Shown: positions 12,436 to 25,500 of the stretch, piece after piece
Layout: each line of letters starts with the position of its first letter
Position numbering within the stretch: the first letter of the stretch is position 1
Assembly: GCF_001625215.2 (NCBI RefSeq)
Contig: NC_030383.2
Span: 45,380,380-45,444,379, forward strand
Length of the DNA: 64,000 nt
Reading direction: 5' to 3'
Origin: Daucus carota subsp. sativus
Taxonomy: Eukaryota > Streptophyta > Magnoliopsida > Apiales > Apiaceae
Translations under genes and position numbers: made by a program
The notes under the pieces: model-generated
Database searches by the model: none
The model's input: the letters and a program-made list of their open reading frames with translations, nothing else
What the model was told of the DNA's origin: nothing

Positions 12436-13536
12436 AAAACAAGTCGGATGATGATATTATTATTATTACTTTGTTTTGTTTGCCACAATTTATCCATCTA
12501 TATAGGTAAGGTAACCTTTCACTTTCTCATTCTAGTTTTGGTTTCTAGCGACTATTCCATATCTACGTTATGTTTTGGTGCATTATTGACTACATAAATT
12601 ATCCTAATTTTATTTAATTCGAAACGAATATAATATTCGAAAAAATGGGAGCGTAGTCGCACCGCATTCTGTGCGGTATAAAAAATGAGTGCGTAAGCGA
12701 AAATATATGTAGCGGTCTTAATTGCTTAGGGGTGTAGCAGGTGGTGGTTAAGAGAATTATTGTCTTTTCACTGCCCAGATATGTCACCTTCTGTAATCAT
12801 AACTCTACTCTGCTGCTACCTTCTTTTTAACCCTATGCTACCAAGTCAATCCTGCCACTGCATCAATATGAATATTCATATTCATATTATATGCTCATTT
12901 TATGTGTCTTCTCTGCATTTATGGTGTTGGTTTGGTTTGTTGAAGAGCATCTTCGTCTCTGATTTCCTAGACCCAAATTCGTGTTACTTTTCATAAATGA
13001 TCCAAGAAGGATAATAGTGTTGAGATCGGCCAGGGAGAGCTGGAAGTAGTGCTAGTATCATAATGGTCAGTAAATTCATATTTTTGTACAGGCAGTGACT
13101 TGAATATATATAATTGAGATACATGCATGCACAAACTTGTTGATAAAACCATTAACTGTATATGCCCAACAGCAAGTATGAAATCAGTGTAGTGAATAGC
13201 AGCTGCTTTGTCACAATCGGATATGATATTGGCTTTCGGCCACGCTTATATCTATTTCGTACTAATTCCTGTGGATGGAAATACAGCTGAAATTAATAAA
13301 GAGATTAGAGATTTGACCCAGAAAGCTGACATTGATGAATCATGCAGCATTTATGTTTATTTCATGTGTTGACTCCACTTGTTTCCTATTTCTAGGGTTA
13401 AAGATCTTTCTATTCAGTTTTGGTTTTAAATTAATCAGTGACCATAGCCAATTTAGCCCGTCAAATCCCAAAAGTAAAGCCATCATCATTGCTTCAAACT
13501 ACTGCATACAGATACGTTCTTTTCCTGTCATCGTAT
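12436..13536. other. LBD 3' flank, no further gene seen
   Basis: Contains the presumed 3' UTR of the LBD gene. A short hairpin (ACCGCATTCTGTGCGGT, about 12660-12676) is present. No coding sequence with a recognisable product was found. Confidence 0.5.
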
Positions 13537-13539
13537 ACA

Positions 13540-13767
13540 GGGGCTGTTTGGCAACGGCTTAAAAGCCGGCTTCTGGGATTATAAGTTAGAAGTACTTATT
13601 TCATACTGTTTGCATAAAAAGTCAAGAAGCATTTATAAAAAGCTAGGAATGCTAGCTTTTGTTTTAGGGCTTCTACTTATTTATCAAACACTTTAATCAC
13701 TTATAAGTCTTAACTTGTTTCTAACTTCTACTCCACTTATTTATTTTAAACTCACCCAAACAGCCCC
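13540..13767. mobile_element. MITE with GGGGCTGTTTGG ends, 228 bp
   Basis: Perfect 12-bp TIRs GGGGCTGTTTGG are flanked by ACA on both sides (13537-13539, 13768-13770). The interior holds AGCTTCTACTTAT-type inverted words. The TIR matches Harbinger/Tourist-type MITEs, although ACA rather than TWA is an atypical target. A similar degenerate interior occurs near 48880-48980. Confidence 0.7.
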
Positions 13768-14808
13768 ACAATGTCTATAGGACTTCTATATTATATCATA
13801 TATTGTTCAAACTTATACTATACATTTTACATCTATGTAGTTTTAGCTAAATGCATTTTGCATCTAATAATTTTACACCAAGCATTTTGCATCTACAAAC
13901 TTTAAAACCCGGCACTTTCAATCATTTATACGTTTTTGTGTCATATTTTGACCTTTGTTGTTAGTCAACGGAGAGTGTTTCAGATATTTCATATTACATA
14001 AAAGATTTATTTAGAATTTTAATAGACAGTTTTATCATTGTCAACTTTGATGTTAACGGTCAAGCATGACGGAAAGGATTCAAAATATAACGAACTCGAT
14101 CGATAGTTATGGGATGCAAAATGTTTGTTACGGAAATATTAGATATAAAGTACATTTATCGTAAAATAATTAAAGGGGTGCAAATTTCATATTACATATA
14201 AGTCTATTGTACATTAATTTTCTGAAAATCATATAATTTTAATTAGATACTGTAGGTCATAAAATCATAAAACTGCTATTTTAGTAAAGACCTGGGCTGA
14301 AAGGGTGTTGCATGCTACTTGGTGGTTTGTCATTACTTGCAGTAGTATGTGAACGTTGGGAGGCACACCTTCTGGTTTAGGAAATGCTGCTACTGCATTG
14401 GTTTCAGCTATTTATTTTATTTCAGCAGTTGTTTTATAATCTGCTTTCCCTCTTGTTTACGCTAAGTTATAGTATTACAACTACTACTCGTGTACAGACT
14501 CTCCTGAGAGTACTAGTTTAAATTTGCTGACATTTACTTAGACCTAAAGCAAGTGCTTATTGTTTGAGTGTTCATACTATGCCTCTCAGGCTTTGACTAT
14601 AATTATACTATTACTACTAGCTAATAGGCTGTGTAAAAAGTATGAACCATTTTTACTGTTCTAGCTACCAAGTGTAGGCTGTAGCTTAAGGATTGGAAGG
14701 CAACCACGATTGTCTTCAGATCATAAGAATAGGGTTCGACAGAGTTGAGAACTAGGCAATTCTGTATGTTTCTGTGAAACGGGTGTGTTTGTTTAAATTA
14801 TCAACATA
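13768..14808. other. Gene-free, degenerate repeats
   Basis: No gene supported. Around 13850-14190 short words (GCATTTTGCATCTA) recur, suggesting an old non-coding repeat. Confidence 0.4.
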
Positions 14809-14809
14809 A

Positions 14810-15074
14810 TCCCTCCATCTCATATAATATGTCTTGTTTTGATTATTTAAAAGTCAAGTTTGACTAGATTTTGACGCAAATTACACATATTATCCGACTT
14901 AAAAAGATAAAAAAAATTACTTTATTAGAAAATATATCTAATCCTTTTTAAAATCATTTTTCAGATTTTTAAAATAACTAATAATCTTTTCTTAGTTAAT
15001 GACCAAAGTTTGGTCAAATTGACCATCTAATAGTCAAAAGAAGACGCAGGATCTGAGATATGAGATGGAGGGAG
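14810..15074. mobile_element. Stowaway-like MITE (CTCCCTCCATCTCATAT type)
   Basis: Ends read TCCCTCCATCTCATAT on the left and ATGAGATGGAGGGAGTA on the right, about 265 bp apart, AT-rich within and with no ORF. TIR type and TA target fit Stowaway (Tc1/mariner). Confidence 0.75.
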
Positions 15075-15077
15075 TAC

Positions 15078-16744
15078 AATATAGCGTAAAGAAAAGTTAT
15101 TAATTTGACTTATATGTTCATATTATTTTTACGCAACCCTCACATCTTGTGAAGGAAGTGAGAGTATTATCAAATTAAATCAAGAATTTGTCGATATAAT
15201 TATCAAATATTACATATGTCAAATTTAATTTATCCAGCAATAGCAATCAAGTAAGAATAGTTATTAACACGAGAACACAGAAGATAAATTTAACTGTTTA
15301 TTAAAAAGAAAATGATAGAATAATATGAAACAATATAAATATGTAATGCATAACATATATACTAGGAAAGTTACGGTGGTTTAGTTAACATTCAGATAGG
15401 CCGGGAATTGTTTCGGAAAATAACATTTTGATAAAATTCTTTGAGTGAGGCTGCTATTAATTTTTCCATCATTTTGAAATATAAATTATTTGATTTTCTA
15501 AAACACATTTTAAAACTTTTTGAATGTATAATAAAATTATTATATTTAAATTATTTTTTTTATTATAATACTAATCTATATTTTTATAGAATAATGATTT
15601 TAACTATATAATCAGAAAACTTATAAATATGTGTCGAAATATTAAACGACCCTCTTGATAATTTGAAAACTAAACTTTATATATCAATCAAATACAAATT
15701 TTAACTTCTCATTTATTATAATTTTTCTCGTAATTTCAAATTACATTGCAAATAAATTTTGATTGTTAACGAACTAAGCATTTGATGGATCAGTATTGTG
15801 TTTCGGCGAACATCTTTAATTTATAATATGTTTTAATGGTTGTTTTCGATTATAACTATAATATATTTAAATTTGTACATTAACGGATATCCTTCTGCCA
15901 GTACGTTTTATAAGACTTTTGACAATATTAGTTATTAGAAATTTATATAAAATATACAATAAGAATATTAATTTTTATATATCTTACAAAAATATATTAA
16001 CAAAAAGTAGTTATTAATTATTATAAAATCTATTTTATTAGAAGACATATATTATTATAATATATATGTGTGTGTATTTGAAATAAAAGTAAGTATTAAA
16101 ATTTATATATAACAAAAAATTAATATTATATGCACTAAAATATATTTTTGCAAGATGTTAATAGAATATGTACTTAGTTTAATAATATATAATATTTTGA
16201 AATTAATAATATATAATATTTTGAAAATTTATTATTAATTAAAAAATAACTAACCTATTAGTCAACTCAAAAATTCAAGTAGGCCTTTAAAGTTTGTAGA
16301 AAAAATTTTGTAGAAAAAGTAAATGAGCATGTGCATATGGATCATAAATTCATCGAAGGTGTACAATACGATGACATAGTTTGCTTAAACAATTAAAGTG
16401 CCTCAATGTACCAGCTATCAAAACTAAAATCTAAGCTTTGAAATCTTGCAAAAATAAAAAACTAAATGAACAAAACATCAAGGCTTTAAAGGAGAAAGAC
16501 TTCTATGCTCACTCTCATCACTAGCACCTGGCTTGCCCCTTCAACAACGAATTATGACAGGGCCTACATGGACTTAAAAGTGAGAAAATCTTCTGTCAAA
16601 AAAAAAAGTGAGAAAATCTCCGATCTATATAGCACATGTATTTATATTGTCCACATCATACAGGAATAGGTTTTGTTACTCCCACCCGGCCAATCCTACT
16701 CACGAATTCTTTGGATTGAGTTGGGTACGTAGACTCAAAAATGG
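15078..16744. other. AT-rich gene-free stretch
   Basis: Extremely AT-rich with many short TATA-type words. No gene, RNA gene or element boundary could be supported. Confidence 0.5.
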
Positions 16745-16746
16745 TA

Positions 16747-17027
16747 CTCCCTCCGTCCCATCCATTTCTTTACACTTTCCTTTTTGGGATGTTCCATTCA
16801 ATTCTTTACATTTCAAAACTTACCAAAAATAGTTAATGGGTCCCAACACTTCTTCACTTTTCTTTCCTTTTCACACTACTTTTACTCCACTATCTTCTTT
16901 TAATACATTAAAAATCAATGGGTCCCACCACTTTACCCACTTTTCTTCCTTTTTTCCACTAATTTATACATATTTCTTAACCTCCGTGCCCAACCCATTT
17001 GATAAGAAATGGGTGGGACGGAGGGAG
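16747..17027. mobile_element. Stowaway MITE, family A copy 1 (281 bp)
   Basis: TIR CTCCCTCCGTCCCATCCATT with TA duplication at 16745-16746 and 17028-17029. The interior (GGGTCCCACCACTTTACCCA-type blocks) is shared at high identity with copies at 18144, 26099 and 48503. No coding capacity. Confidence 0.92.
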
Positions 17028-17036
17028 TATAAAGTA

Positions 17037-17259
17037 CTCCCTCCATGTTCATAACATGTAATAAATTACTAATTTACGTCTAATCTGTAAAACTAAATAT
17101 AGTCATGAGTGATTTTATTGGATTCGTATTTACGAACAATTTAATATGGTGAAATTTTTATATTTAATACTTATACGAAATTGAAGATATTAACGATCAA
17201 AAGTGTATATTTACAAGCGTGAAAAAGGGAAACAGGAAAAGTATAATGAGACGGGGGAG
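17037..17259. mobile_element. Stowaway-like MITE, family B
   Basis: Starts TACTCCCTCCATGTTCATAA only about 8 bp after the previous MITE and ends at ACGGGGGAGTA. The interior (ACTAATTTACGTCTA and related words) is shared, inverted, with the element at 35913-36171. The right TIR is degenerate. Confidence 0.65.
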
Positions 17260-17399
17260 TATGAAATAATGAAAAAGAGTAAGAAAATCGGAGAAAGTTT
17301 GGTCTATATTTTTAATTGATAGATTTGAAAAAATAGATGAAAACAGCGGGTGGTATTGTGGTTTTATATTATAAAACTTTTTAATATTTTTAAAAAGTT

Positions 17400-17622
17400 T
17401 TGTTGATGTTTGGTTTCTTGACACGTATATTGAGGTGTAAAAAAACAATATCTACACTCAATAAAAAAAATTTGATTCTTATATCATACAAAAGTTTAGA
17501 TTCTAAATTTTTATTTGATATATATTTTCTAAAGATTAATTATGTTTAGATGTGCTTTTTTTAACATCTTAAAACACGTGTAAAAAAGTCAAAATCAGTT
17601 AAAATGGAACGGAGAGAGTAAT
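17400..17622. mobile_element. Stowaway-like MITE, family C (left end degenerate)
   Basis: The right end AACGGAGAGAGTA and the interior words ACACGTGTAAAAAAGTCAAA and TTTTTATTTGATATA match, inverted, the clearer copy at 32315-32547. The left terminus cannot be placed exactly. Confidence 0.55.
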
Positions 17623-17642
17623 ATAAATTAAAAAAATAAGTA

Positions 17643-17875
17643 CTCCCTCCGTCCCCCTGAATAGTTTACCTATACTGTTTGCACGCATTTTGAGACTTTT
17701 ATAAAGTATAGTTACATAACTTTTTTTTAAAATTTTCTTTTCCTGAATAAAAGTTTAAACATCAAATTTTTATTTAGAGAAAAAAAAATTAAAAATATAT
17801 TATGAAACTATATTCAAAATGAGAATAAAAAAACGTGCTAAAAAATAACATAAAAAAATGAGGGAGAAAAGGGAG
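17643..17875. mobile_element. Stowaway-like MITE
   Basis: Begins TA/CTCCCTCCGTCCCCCTGAAT and ends GGGAG/TA. The interior contains inverted TTTTTATT-type arms and no ORF. Confidence 0.7.
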
Positions 17876-18143
17876 TATAACTTAAGAAAAAGGGAAACCT
17901 TAAAATATCGGTGGAAGTTGATTTAGCCAGGAAAAAAAAAAATCATGATGACCACATGCATGACCGCTTTACTGCGGATTTTGACCAAATAGGGGGCTAA
18001 TCAGGATTAAATATACGGAGTGCTATTATATACGCAGACAAGTATGATTATGACCAAACCCATCAAGATTTTAGGGTGGACTTGATGTTTTCACGTGGAC
18101 CCTGCTAATTTGTTGAGAACAAGGAAGGTAGTACAAATTTATA

Positions 18144-18442
18144 CTCCCTCCGTCCCGGCCAATTCTTTACGTTTGGTTTGGGCACGGAGGTTAAGAAATA
18201 TATAAAGTAGTGGAAAAGTGAATGAAAAGTGGGTGAAGTTGTGGGGCTCATTGATTTTTAATGTATAAAAAGGAGATGGTGGAGTAAAAGTAGTGTGAAA
18301 GAGAGTAAAAGTAGTGTGAAAAGGAAGGAAAAGTTGGGTAGTGGTGGGACCCATTAACTATTTTAGGTAAGTTTTGAAATGTAAAGAATTAGACGAGACC
18401 TCCAAAAAAGAAACTGTAAAGAATCCGGTGGGACGGAGGGAG
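18144..18442. mobile_element. Stowaway MITE, family A copy 2 (inverted)
   Basis: CTCCCTCCGTCCCGGCC at the left and GGGACGGAGGGAG at the right with TA target duplication. The interior matches the copy at 16747-17027 in inverse orientation, with one short internal duplication (AAAGTAGTGTGAAA twice). Confidence 0.9.
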
Positions 18443-18572
18443 TACACTACTTGGTCATGCAGTAGTTCTTAAATCTTCAGTATCTGCGGTGACAAAAATG
18501 TGGAATAACTTTATAATATTCTTTAAGATACGATTGTCTGTTGTTAGCCTGTTGAAATTAACACTACCATTA

Positions 18573-18954
18573 GAGCAACTCCAGCAGCTTCCCTATTTCA
18601 TGTCCTAAGTCCAATTATAAGGAATGTGACATAAATTAGTGCTCCAGCAGTGTCTTAGAGGTGCCTTAAATCACTAGGATCCTCCTTCCATGCCTTATTA
18701 ATAAGGCACCACTAGCCATGCCTTATTTGATTTTTTTAATAAAAAAATCATTTCTCTCTTATTGTAACTTATTTTCTCTCTCTTCCTTCCATCTTTTATC
18801 AATCTCTTTCCAAATTTATTATTATAATAATAATAAGGAATGAATTATAAGGATCATTGTTGGAGTTGAAATACAAAATCTTGTCCTAAATCACTAGGAT
18901 TCAATATTTTATAATATTTATAAGGAAGACACTAAGACACTGCTGGAGATGCTC
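18573..18954. mobile_element. Tourist/Harbinger MITE, 382 bp
   Basis: Inverted ends GAGCAACTCCAGCAG and GAGCATCTCCAGCAG (15 bp, one mismatch) are flanked by TTA at 18570-18572 and 18955-18957. The subterminal CCTTAT(A)AGG-like words repeat. The GAGCATCTCCAGCAG terminus is a widespread plant MITE type. Confidence 0.88.
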
Positions 18955-19139
18955 TTAACCATAACACAACTCACTAACGGATACAACATCAATTCCCTCC
19001 CCCGAATCAGCAAGATCCCCGGAGATACTGGTATACGTAGTCCTATACTCAAATTATCTTTTTGTAAAGAGTTTCTATAATGCGAAGTCTTGAATTCAAT
19101 GAGCAAGTAACCTGTTCAAAATTGCTTTCACAAAATACA

Positions 19140-19398
19140 ATCCCTCCATCCCAACCAATTGCATATATTGGGTGGACACGGAAACTAAAAAAAATGTGTA
19201 AAAAAAAAGTTTAAGTTAGATGAAAAGTAAATAAAGTGGTAAGATCAATTTATATTTAATTATATATTTGAGACAGTGGAGGAAGGTAGTAGGTGTAATA
19301 ATATTTTATATTATTAAAAGTTATAGTTTTTGAAATATATAGAAATGATACGACATCTCAAAATGGAAAATGTATAGACATGAATGGGACAGAGCGGG
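19140..19398. mobile_element. Degenerate Stowaway-like MITE
   Basis: TCCCTCCATCCCAACCAATT on the left and GGGACAGAGCGGGTA on the right, about 260 bp apart. The TA duplication is unclear and the ends have decayed. Confidence 0.5.
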
Positions 19399-19511
19399 TA
19401 TAGATACGGATGTCAGCCTTATGATCCCACAAATTAAGTCTTATATGAACTAATCTTTGAGGCTGTCTACATGGTGTTTAGTAAACCAGATACACAGTTT
19501 ATCTTATGTTC

Positions 19512-22500
19512 CTATTCAGAATCAGAGGATAGTTGAGACTCAGGGACAAGTGCATTCACCATCTTATGCAGTACATCTTCTAAATCTTCCAGGTCATCTT
19601 TTTCAAACCCCCAGGTCCTAAGCAACTCCTTTCCAAGAGCTCCTCGTTCAACACCAAACCTGCGGAAATTACGCAGTCTAGTCTCTAAGAATGGCAAAAT
19701 GTCACTGCTTGATCGCAGTCTTGCGCCCATGGGTATGGAATGGACATCAAGTGATCCTCTTGCTGATGATGATGACGTTTCACTTAGAAGCTCGCCATGC
19801 TGCCCAACAAGGTTGCTGAAGATCGAGGGGAAAGGCAATGGTATAGGAAGCGGACAACGAGAAACTGAGACATGAGAGAATTTCGGACTTGTTGAATGCT
19901 CATAAGCAGCTTGAAAAGCATCATTGACTTCAGCAACTGATGCATGATGACCTCCTGTAAAATATCCAAAAAAAAAAAAAAAAAGTCTAGTGAAAAGATT
20001 GACTTCCAGATTCAGCAGCAGAAAATAGAGAGACCAGGCATTCACAACATAATCATAATGCTGTCACATGAAAGATTGTTAATGGCTTAGAAACAAGTTC
20101 ACTCTATGTCCATCATCTCCCCACTTCTCTTGGGGTTTGTAGACTTCCTCATTCACAGAACTATAAGACAAAGTATTCCAGATTTTAATTACTTGTTATT
20201 TAGATTGTTTTGTTAAGAGCGCAGTGGTTAAATTCCTCCAGGAGTCTGCGCATGTCCAACATAGAAAGCAACTTTCAAGGCCTAGTCGCGACTAGTCGAC
20301 AACTATTCGACTAGTCGAGTCAAGAAAATCGACTGGAGAGGTCGACTTGCAATTGTCGGCTACTCGGTCGACTTGGTCGACTAATCGATCGACTAGTCGG
20401 TCGACAAGTACAACAATTCAATCAAAAATTAAATTTAAAAAAATAAATTCTATGAACCTGCTCAAAATCAGCAATAATCAACATGTTAATCTAAGTTTAT
20501 AGGTCGTTGTGTGTATGAATGTATGTGTTTGTGTATGCATAAGTTGATTAAAACTCAATAGACATGTATAATCTGTTTATATATTGGTACAGTCAGTGTG
20601 TTAATGTGTGTAGTGTTTTAATGTGTATACATGAAAGGGGAAAAAAAGATATGTTTGCTAGGAAGCACGGACACGGCAAAAAGGCTGCCGTATGCGTGTC
20701 GGACACGGCTGATACGGGGACACGGCACCGACACGGCTGAGTACGTATCCGATACGCCATGTGGCGTGTCGGAACGCAAATGCAGTCGGCATGTAACCAA
20801 AACCTCTGCCTAACTTTAAAAAAGGCCCAGTAATGTTTATAGCCTAATACAGTCGTCTTTTATATGTATACAGATTCTATATGTATATAAATGTTTAGCT
20901 ATCTCTCTCTGTTTTTCATCTTTCAATCTGATATACATACGGAAAAGCCTATATACACATACATTCCATATATCTATTTGCTAAAGATCACTTGATTATA
21001 TATATATACGAGTGAGACAATGAGTTCAAGTGTGAAGTTGTTTAACATTCAACATATATTAATTTTATATTTTATATTACTATTTATTTTTTGCCGTGTC
21101 CCGTATCCAGGACTCTTTGCTAATTGGCGAATCCCCGTATCCCGTGTCCTGTGTCCTGTGTCGCCGTACCCGAGTCGGTGCTTCCTAGTATGTTTGTAAT
21201 TAACATATCTATTTTGTAATTGATATACATTTGAGAATTAGAGTGTTAAAATTTTATTATAGGAAACCATATATATAAGATATATATTAATATATATTAT
21301 TTAATTGATTATTATTAACTCTACGATTAGTCAGTGACTAGTCTACGACTAGTCGACAAGCTTGACCTCTATCGACTCAACTCGACTTATCGATGTGACA
21401 ACCATGATTGAAGGTTTGTGTCCAGTTATAAAAGGCACTAGAAGTTTTGGACAACGGTAAACAAAAAACCAAGTCTAAACAAATTGAGTTTGAACAATAC
21501 TGTTCAGAGGCATGTTAAGCATACTTTATTAAGAAACAAATTTTAATTACAGATTTATGTACCTGATCCAAGTACTCCATGCAAAGTGATCACCTCTGTT
21601 GATTGCAAGTCTTCCGAGTTGGTTGCTGTCTCTGGGGTCAGCGTGTGCATATTTCTTAACAAAAGTTTCCCTGCTTCTTTCCCTGACCAATCAACATATT
21701 AGGAACCTAGATTCCGGCATAAGTGTTTTCAAGTCATTTAAGTTGTGCACAATAGGTGATCCAGGAAGAAAAGTTCGGAACAGTTTGACTTGTATGCTTA
21801 TAAATTTAATCAGAATATTATGTGTATTAGTATTATAATAAGCTATAACTTGAATGATTTTCAAAATAACTACAGAGTATATTATGATTAGTTGGACGTC
21901 ATGACAAAATTATAAGTATCTATTAAAAATTAGACAATTAATTTGAAATGAAGGTCATATTAGTAAAACATCTGGCTTAAAAATTTGTGAAAAAGAACTC
22001 ACCATTAAAGTATATATAGCTATGCAGAACATATTATAACATATATTCAAATGTTGAAAACAACTTGCATGTTCAACCTTATTATAAGTTAACAATATGC
22101 ACAACAAATAGGCATGTATAGGCCGACTTTCATCCCTGCTCAGACAGGTTATTCTTGAATATATAAGGAAAAGCCCAGAGTAATAGTTACCTTTCAGAGA
22201 AGGTGCAGGCATCGCGACATCTAAAATAGAAACTTTGTTCTGCCTAGATTGGCCCGCTAACATTTGTATCGACTCATAAATATTCAAACAGCCTGATTCA
22301 TAGCGTGATTCAGTAGTAGGTCCAAATGGTTTCATCCGGAAAGGCAGAGTTACTGAATGCAGAGCAGAGGCATAAACAGCACTGGAATGGTATGGCTTTT
22401 TGTCGTTTATACGTAGATATCTGGAATCTAGAAACAAAGATATTTATAAATATTAAAGACAACAAATGGTTGTTGAAAAATCTAATATGTCAATGCATTT

Positions 22501-25500
22501 AGTGTCTCGATATACACAACACACACATCTTCGTTTAATCAAATCATATCATTAATTTGTTTTCACCTTTTAATATATCTGATTAATGACCACAATAAGA
22601 ATCTCATGTACTTAAGTAAATCATATCCCGATTGATTTATCAGAATTCCAAGGTGTCTAAATCATCAGATAACATCCAAAATGCTTACTTATACTTAAGG
22701 ATGGCAAACCGAGAGGCACAATCAATTTACAGAAGGATGATAATCTTGAAAAAGATACTGCATCGTGAACATAATGAGATACTGTCTGTTTTCGGCTTTT
22801 AAGATTTGTATCAGAGGCAGGATCCCGAACAGTATAGAGCAAAACTGGGATGTTTGTATATTCATCTGCCATAGCCTCCAAAAACTCTGCAGAAACACCA
22901 GAAAACCCTCCAGAATCATCTACTACGTATTGGATTCCCTGCAAACGTAAACAAAGTTATCCTACACAGGATTAGGGACCAAAAGGTGTGCTTCTAAATT
23001 AGTATCCAGCATGATGTCATGCAAGCATGCAGAAAAGAGAATTAATACTTACTAAAACGGACCTGAATATGATCACACTCTTCGATGAAAAAGCGAAGCC
23101 TCTCGCATATTTCCTCTCCTCTGCCACTAGAATATGCATCTCTTCCAATTCCATAATTGTTAAATTCTTGACTGTCTACCCACAATCCATTTATTTCATA
23201 CAGGCTCTTGGGATGATAATGAACTTTTGAATAGTCTGTCCAGTATTTAACGGTGTCGTCTAGATTATCAACTATATCCTTGTCACATATATCAGTCTCA
23301 TGCTCATTCTTCCCATTATCCATATTGTTGTCTGTATGCAGAGCATCCAGCTCCTCCTCATACAAACTTTTGATAAACAGATTCCTTTTCTGAGGTTTGG
23401 CAACGGATTTAGAGACATTACCCGTCCTGCACAATTTTCTGAAATTAGTAATCCATTTAAGAGCTATGTCAGATACTTCTACAGGTAAAAAAATAAAAGA
23501 CAAAGTTAATACATCCACTTTCAATATTACAATGCCTGCAAAATTAGCAATTAATAGATAATATCAAGCAACTCAATGAAACTGATAATCTCAACATACT
23601 CACTAAATTAGCTGAGGTGAACCTTTTTCTATGCTGAAGATATGTTCCAATCTAGTAACTTGGAAATTAACTACTAAAGCTGTTATCTTAAATCATTGCT
23701 TCCTTGTCAGCTGACTCGGCTCAGCTTCTAGCTTACATTGATACTGAGTGGTCAATTTATTTTCTTTTATTTTCTTTTATTTTTTGCAGCTAGTTAATGA
23801 TTGAGTTTAAAGATGGCACTTTTTTTTTTTACAGGAAATGGTGCTTCAAATGTTAACCTTCATTTGTCCAGATAAAAAAAAAAAAAAGCAAATTTAGTTT
23901 CCCCTTTTTTCCAAAAAGAAAAAGTTAAACAGTTACACTTCAACTTAACAAATATGTACATTTTTGCCCCAAAAGAATTTAGAGAAAATGAGAAATTTTG
24001 AAACATTATCAATAAGATTTTCATTATTAAGGATAGAGATGGAAAAGCAATCCCTCATACACACCTGAAACAGTGTGATAAAAAACTGTAACAGACCCAG
24101 AAGGACATCTCTATTTGATAAAGGAAAATGGCCGGGAGGTACATCTGGGACACCACAATAAGGAAGAAAGGAAACTTAAACTGTGAAGGTGGAACAAGGA
24201 AGTGACAAACAGTAAAACAAATATGTTATCATGCTGAAGCTTTATGTTGCATTTGGTTTAAACTCATTTCAGTTATATGTTAAAATGGATCCATCTTTAA
24301 GATAGGAAGATTTGAGATATATGAACATATATTAGTCTCACCAAGTGACAATATTTGACAGGTCAGCTTGATTTTCATTGTACAAGGTACCGCGTGAGCT
24401 CATGGTTCCAAGAGATCCTATAGAATAAACACTTAAACAGGTAAAGTGTGCAAGGGAAATCACTTAGTAATAGAAAAAGAACTCTAAAGAAATATGAAAC
24501 TGTTCGATTGTAAATGAATTAGACTGTCCTGCTTAAATGCCAAATGGGTCAAATTGCTTAAAACAGTCCCAAAGAACTTAAAAAGTATTAGACTGCATGA
24601 AACAGTATTGGTTTTTTTTATGCACTCAGCTATATACCTTTTATACAATAACATCTTTTTTCACACCATGAAAGCCGATTTACAAGCTACACTGATAGGA
24701 AATAAAAGGGAAGGCTGAAAGATCTTGAACGAATTATATCTTATTTACACTACACATCCTATTAATTATGAACTATTTTGAACTAAATCAGCAAGCAAGG
24801 ATGTCAGGGAATGAAAAGGTAAATGCAAATCCCTATGATCAAAGCTGAATCCACTTAATTTCATTATAAACTGTGTTTAATAAAATAAATTTTATGCTTT
24901 CTCTTTTAATATATATAAAGCCTGCCGATAACAACACTGATTGCGCCAAAATGTTATCTATTGATATACTTAACATTCACATGTCTAAGATTGTAAGTCT
25001 ATGTTTCTGTCTTTCTTCGATCATTGAGGTGTTAGAATAGCTCCTCACAGTATGTCAATTACTATCAATATGAGCACATATTCAAATATATCTTACAAAA
25101 TTTAGGTTACTTATTCATTGTCCATGGTGGCCTAGAATATACATCCCTAAAGTTATATGAGATAAGTAATAACCCCTCGTAAACTGTTATGCTTAACTTT
25201 ATGCACAAATAATATAATTCTTAATAAACAGCTCCATTATACCTTTAAAATCAATTGCAAGCAAACGAGGCGTATATGTGTCAATACCCTGCAATCCATA
25301 AGCAAATACAAGTGTAGACAAAAGAATCACAACCTACGAAGGAATAATGACAAACACAAAGGCAAAGCGTAGACGCGTGCTAGCATAATTTATTACTTTT
25401 CAGATATTATACTGAATGTTTTAAATTATTCCAAATTGATTTCTTGTCAATGAAATATGCAATCTACATGAATTGATGGTGAACCCAACAAAAGTAGACT

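Noticed and set aside
12655-12680. Hairpin ACCGCATTCTGTGCGGT as a terminator or small RNA gene
   Set aside because: Short stem downstream of an RNA polymerase II gene; no precursor structure or other support.
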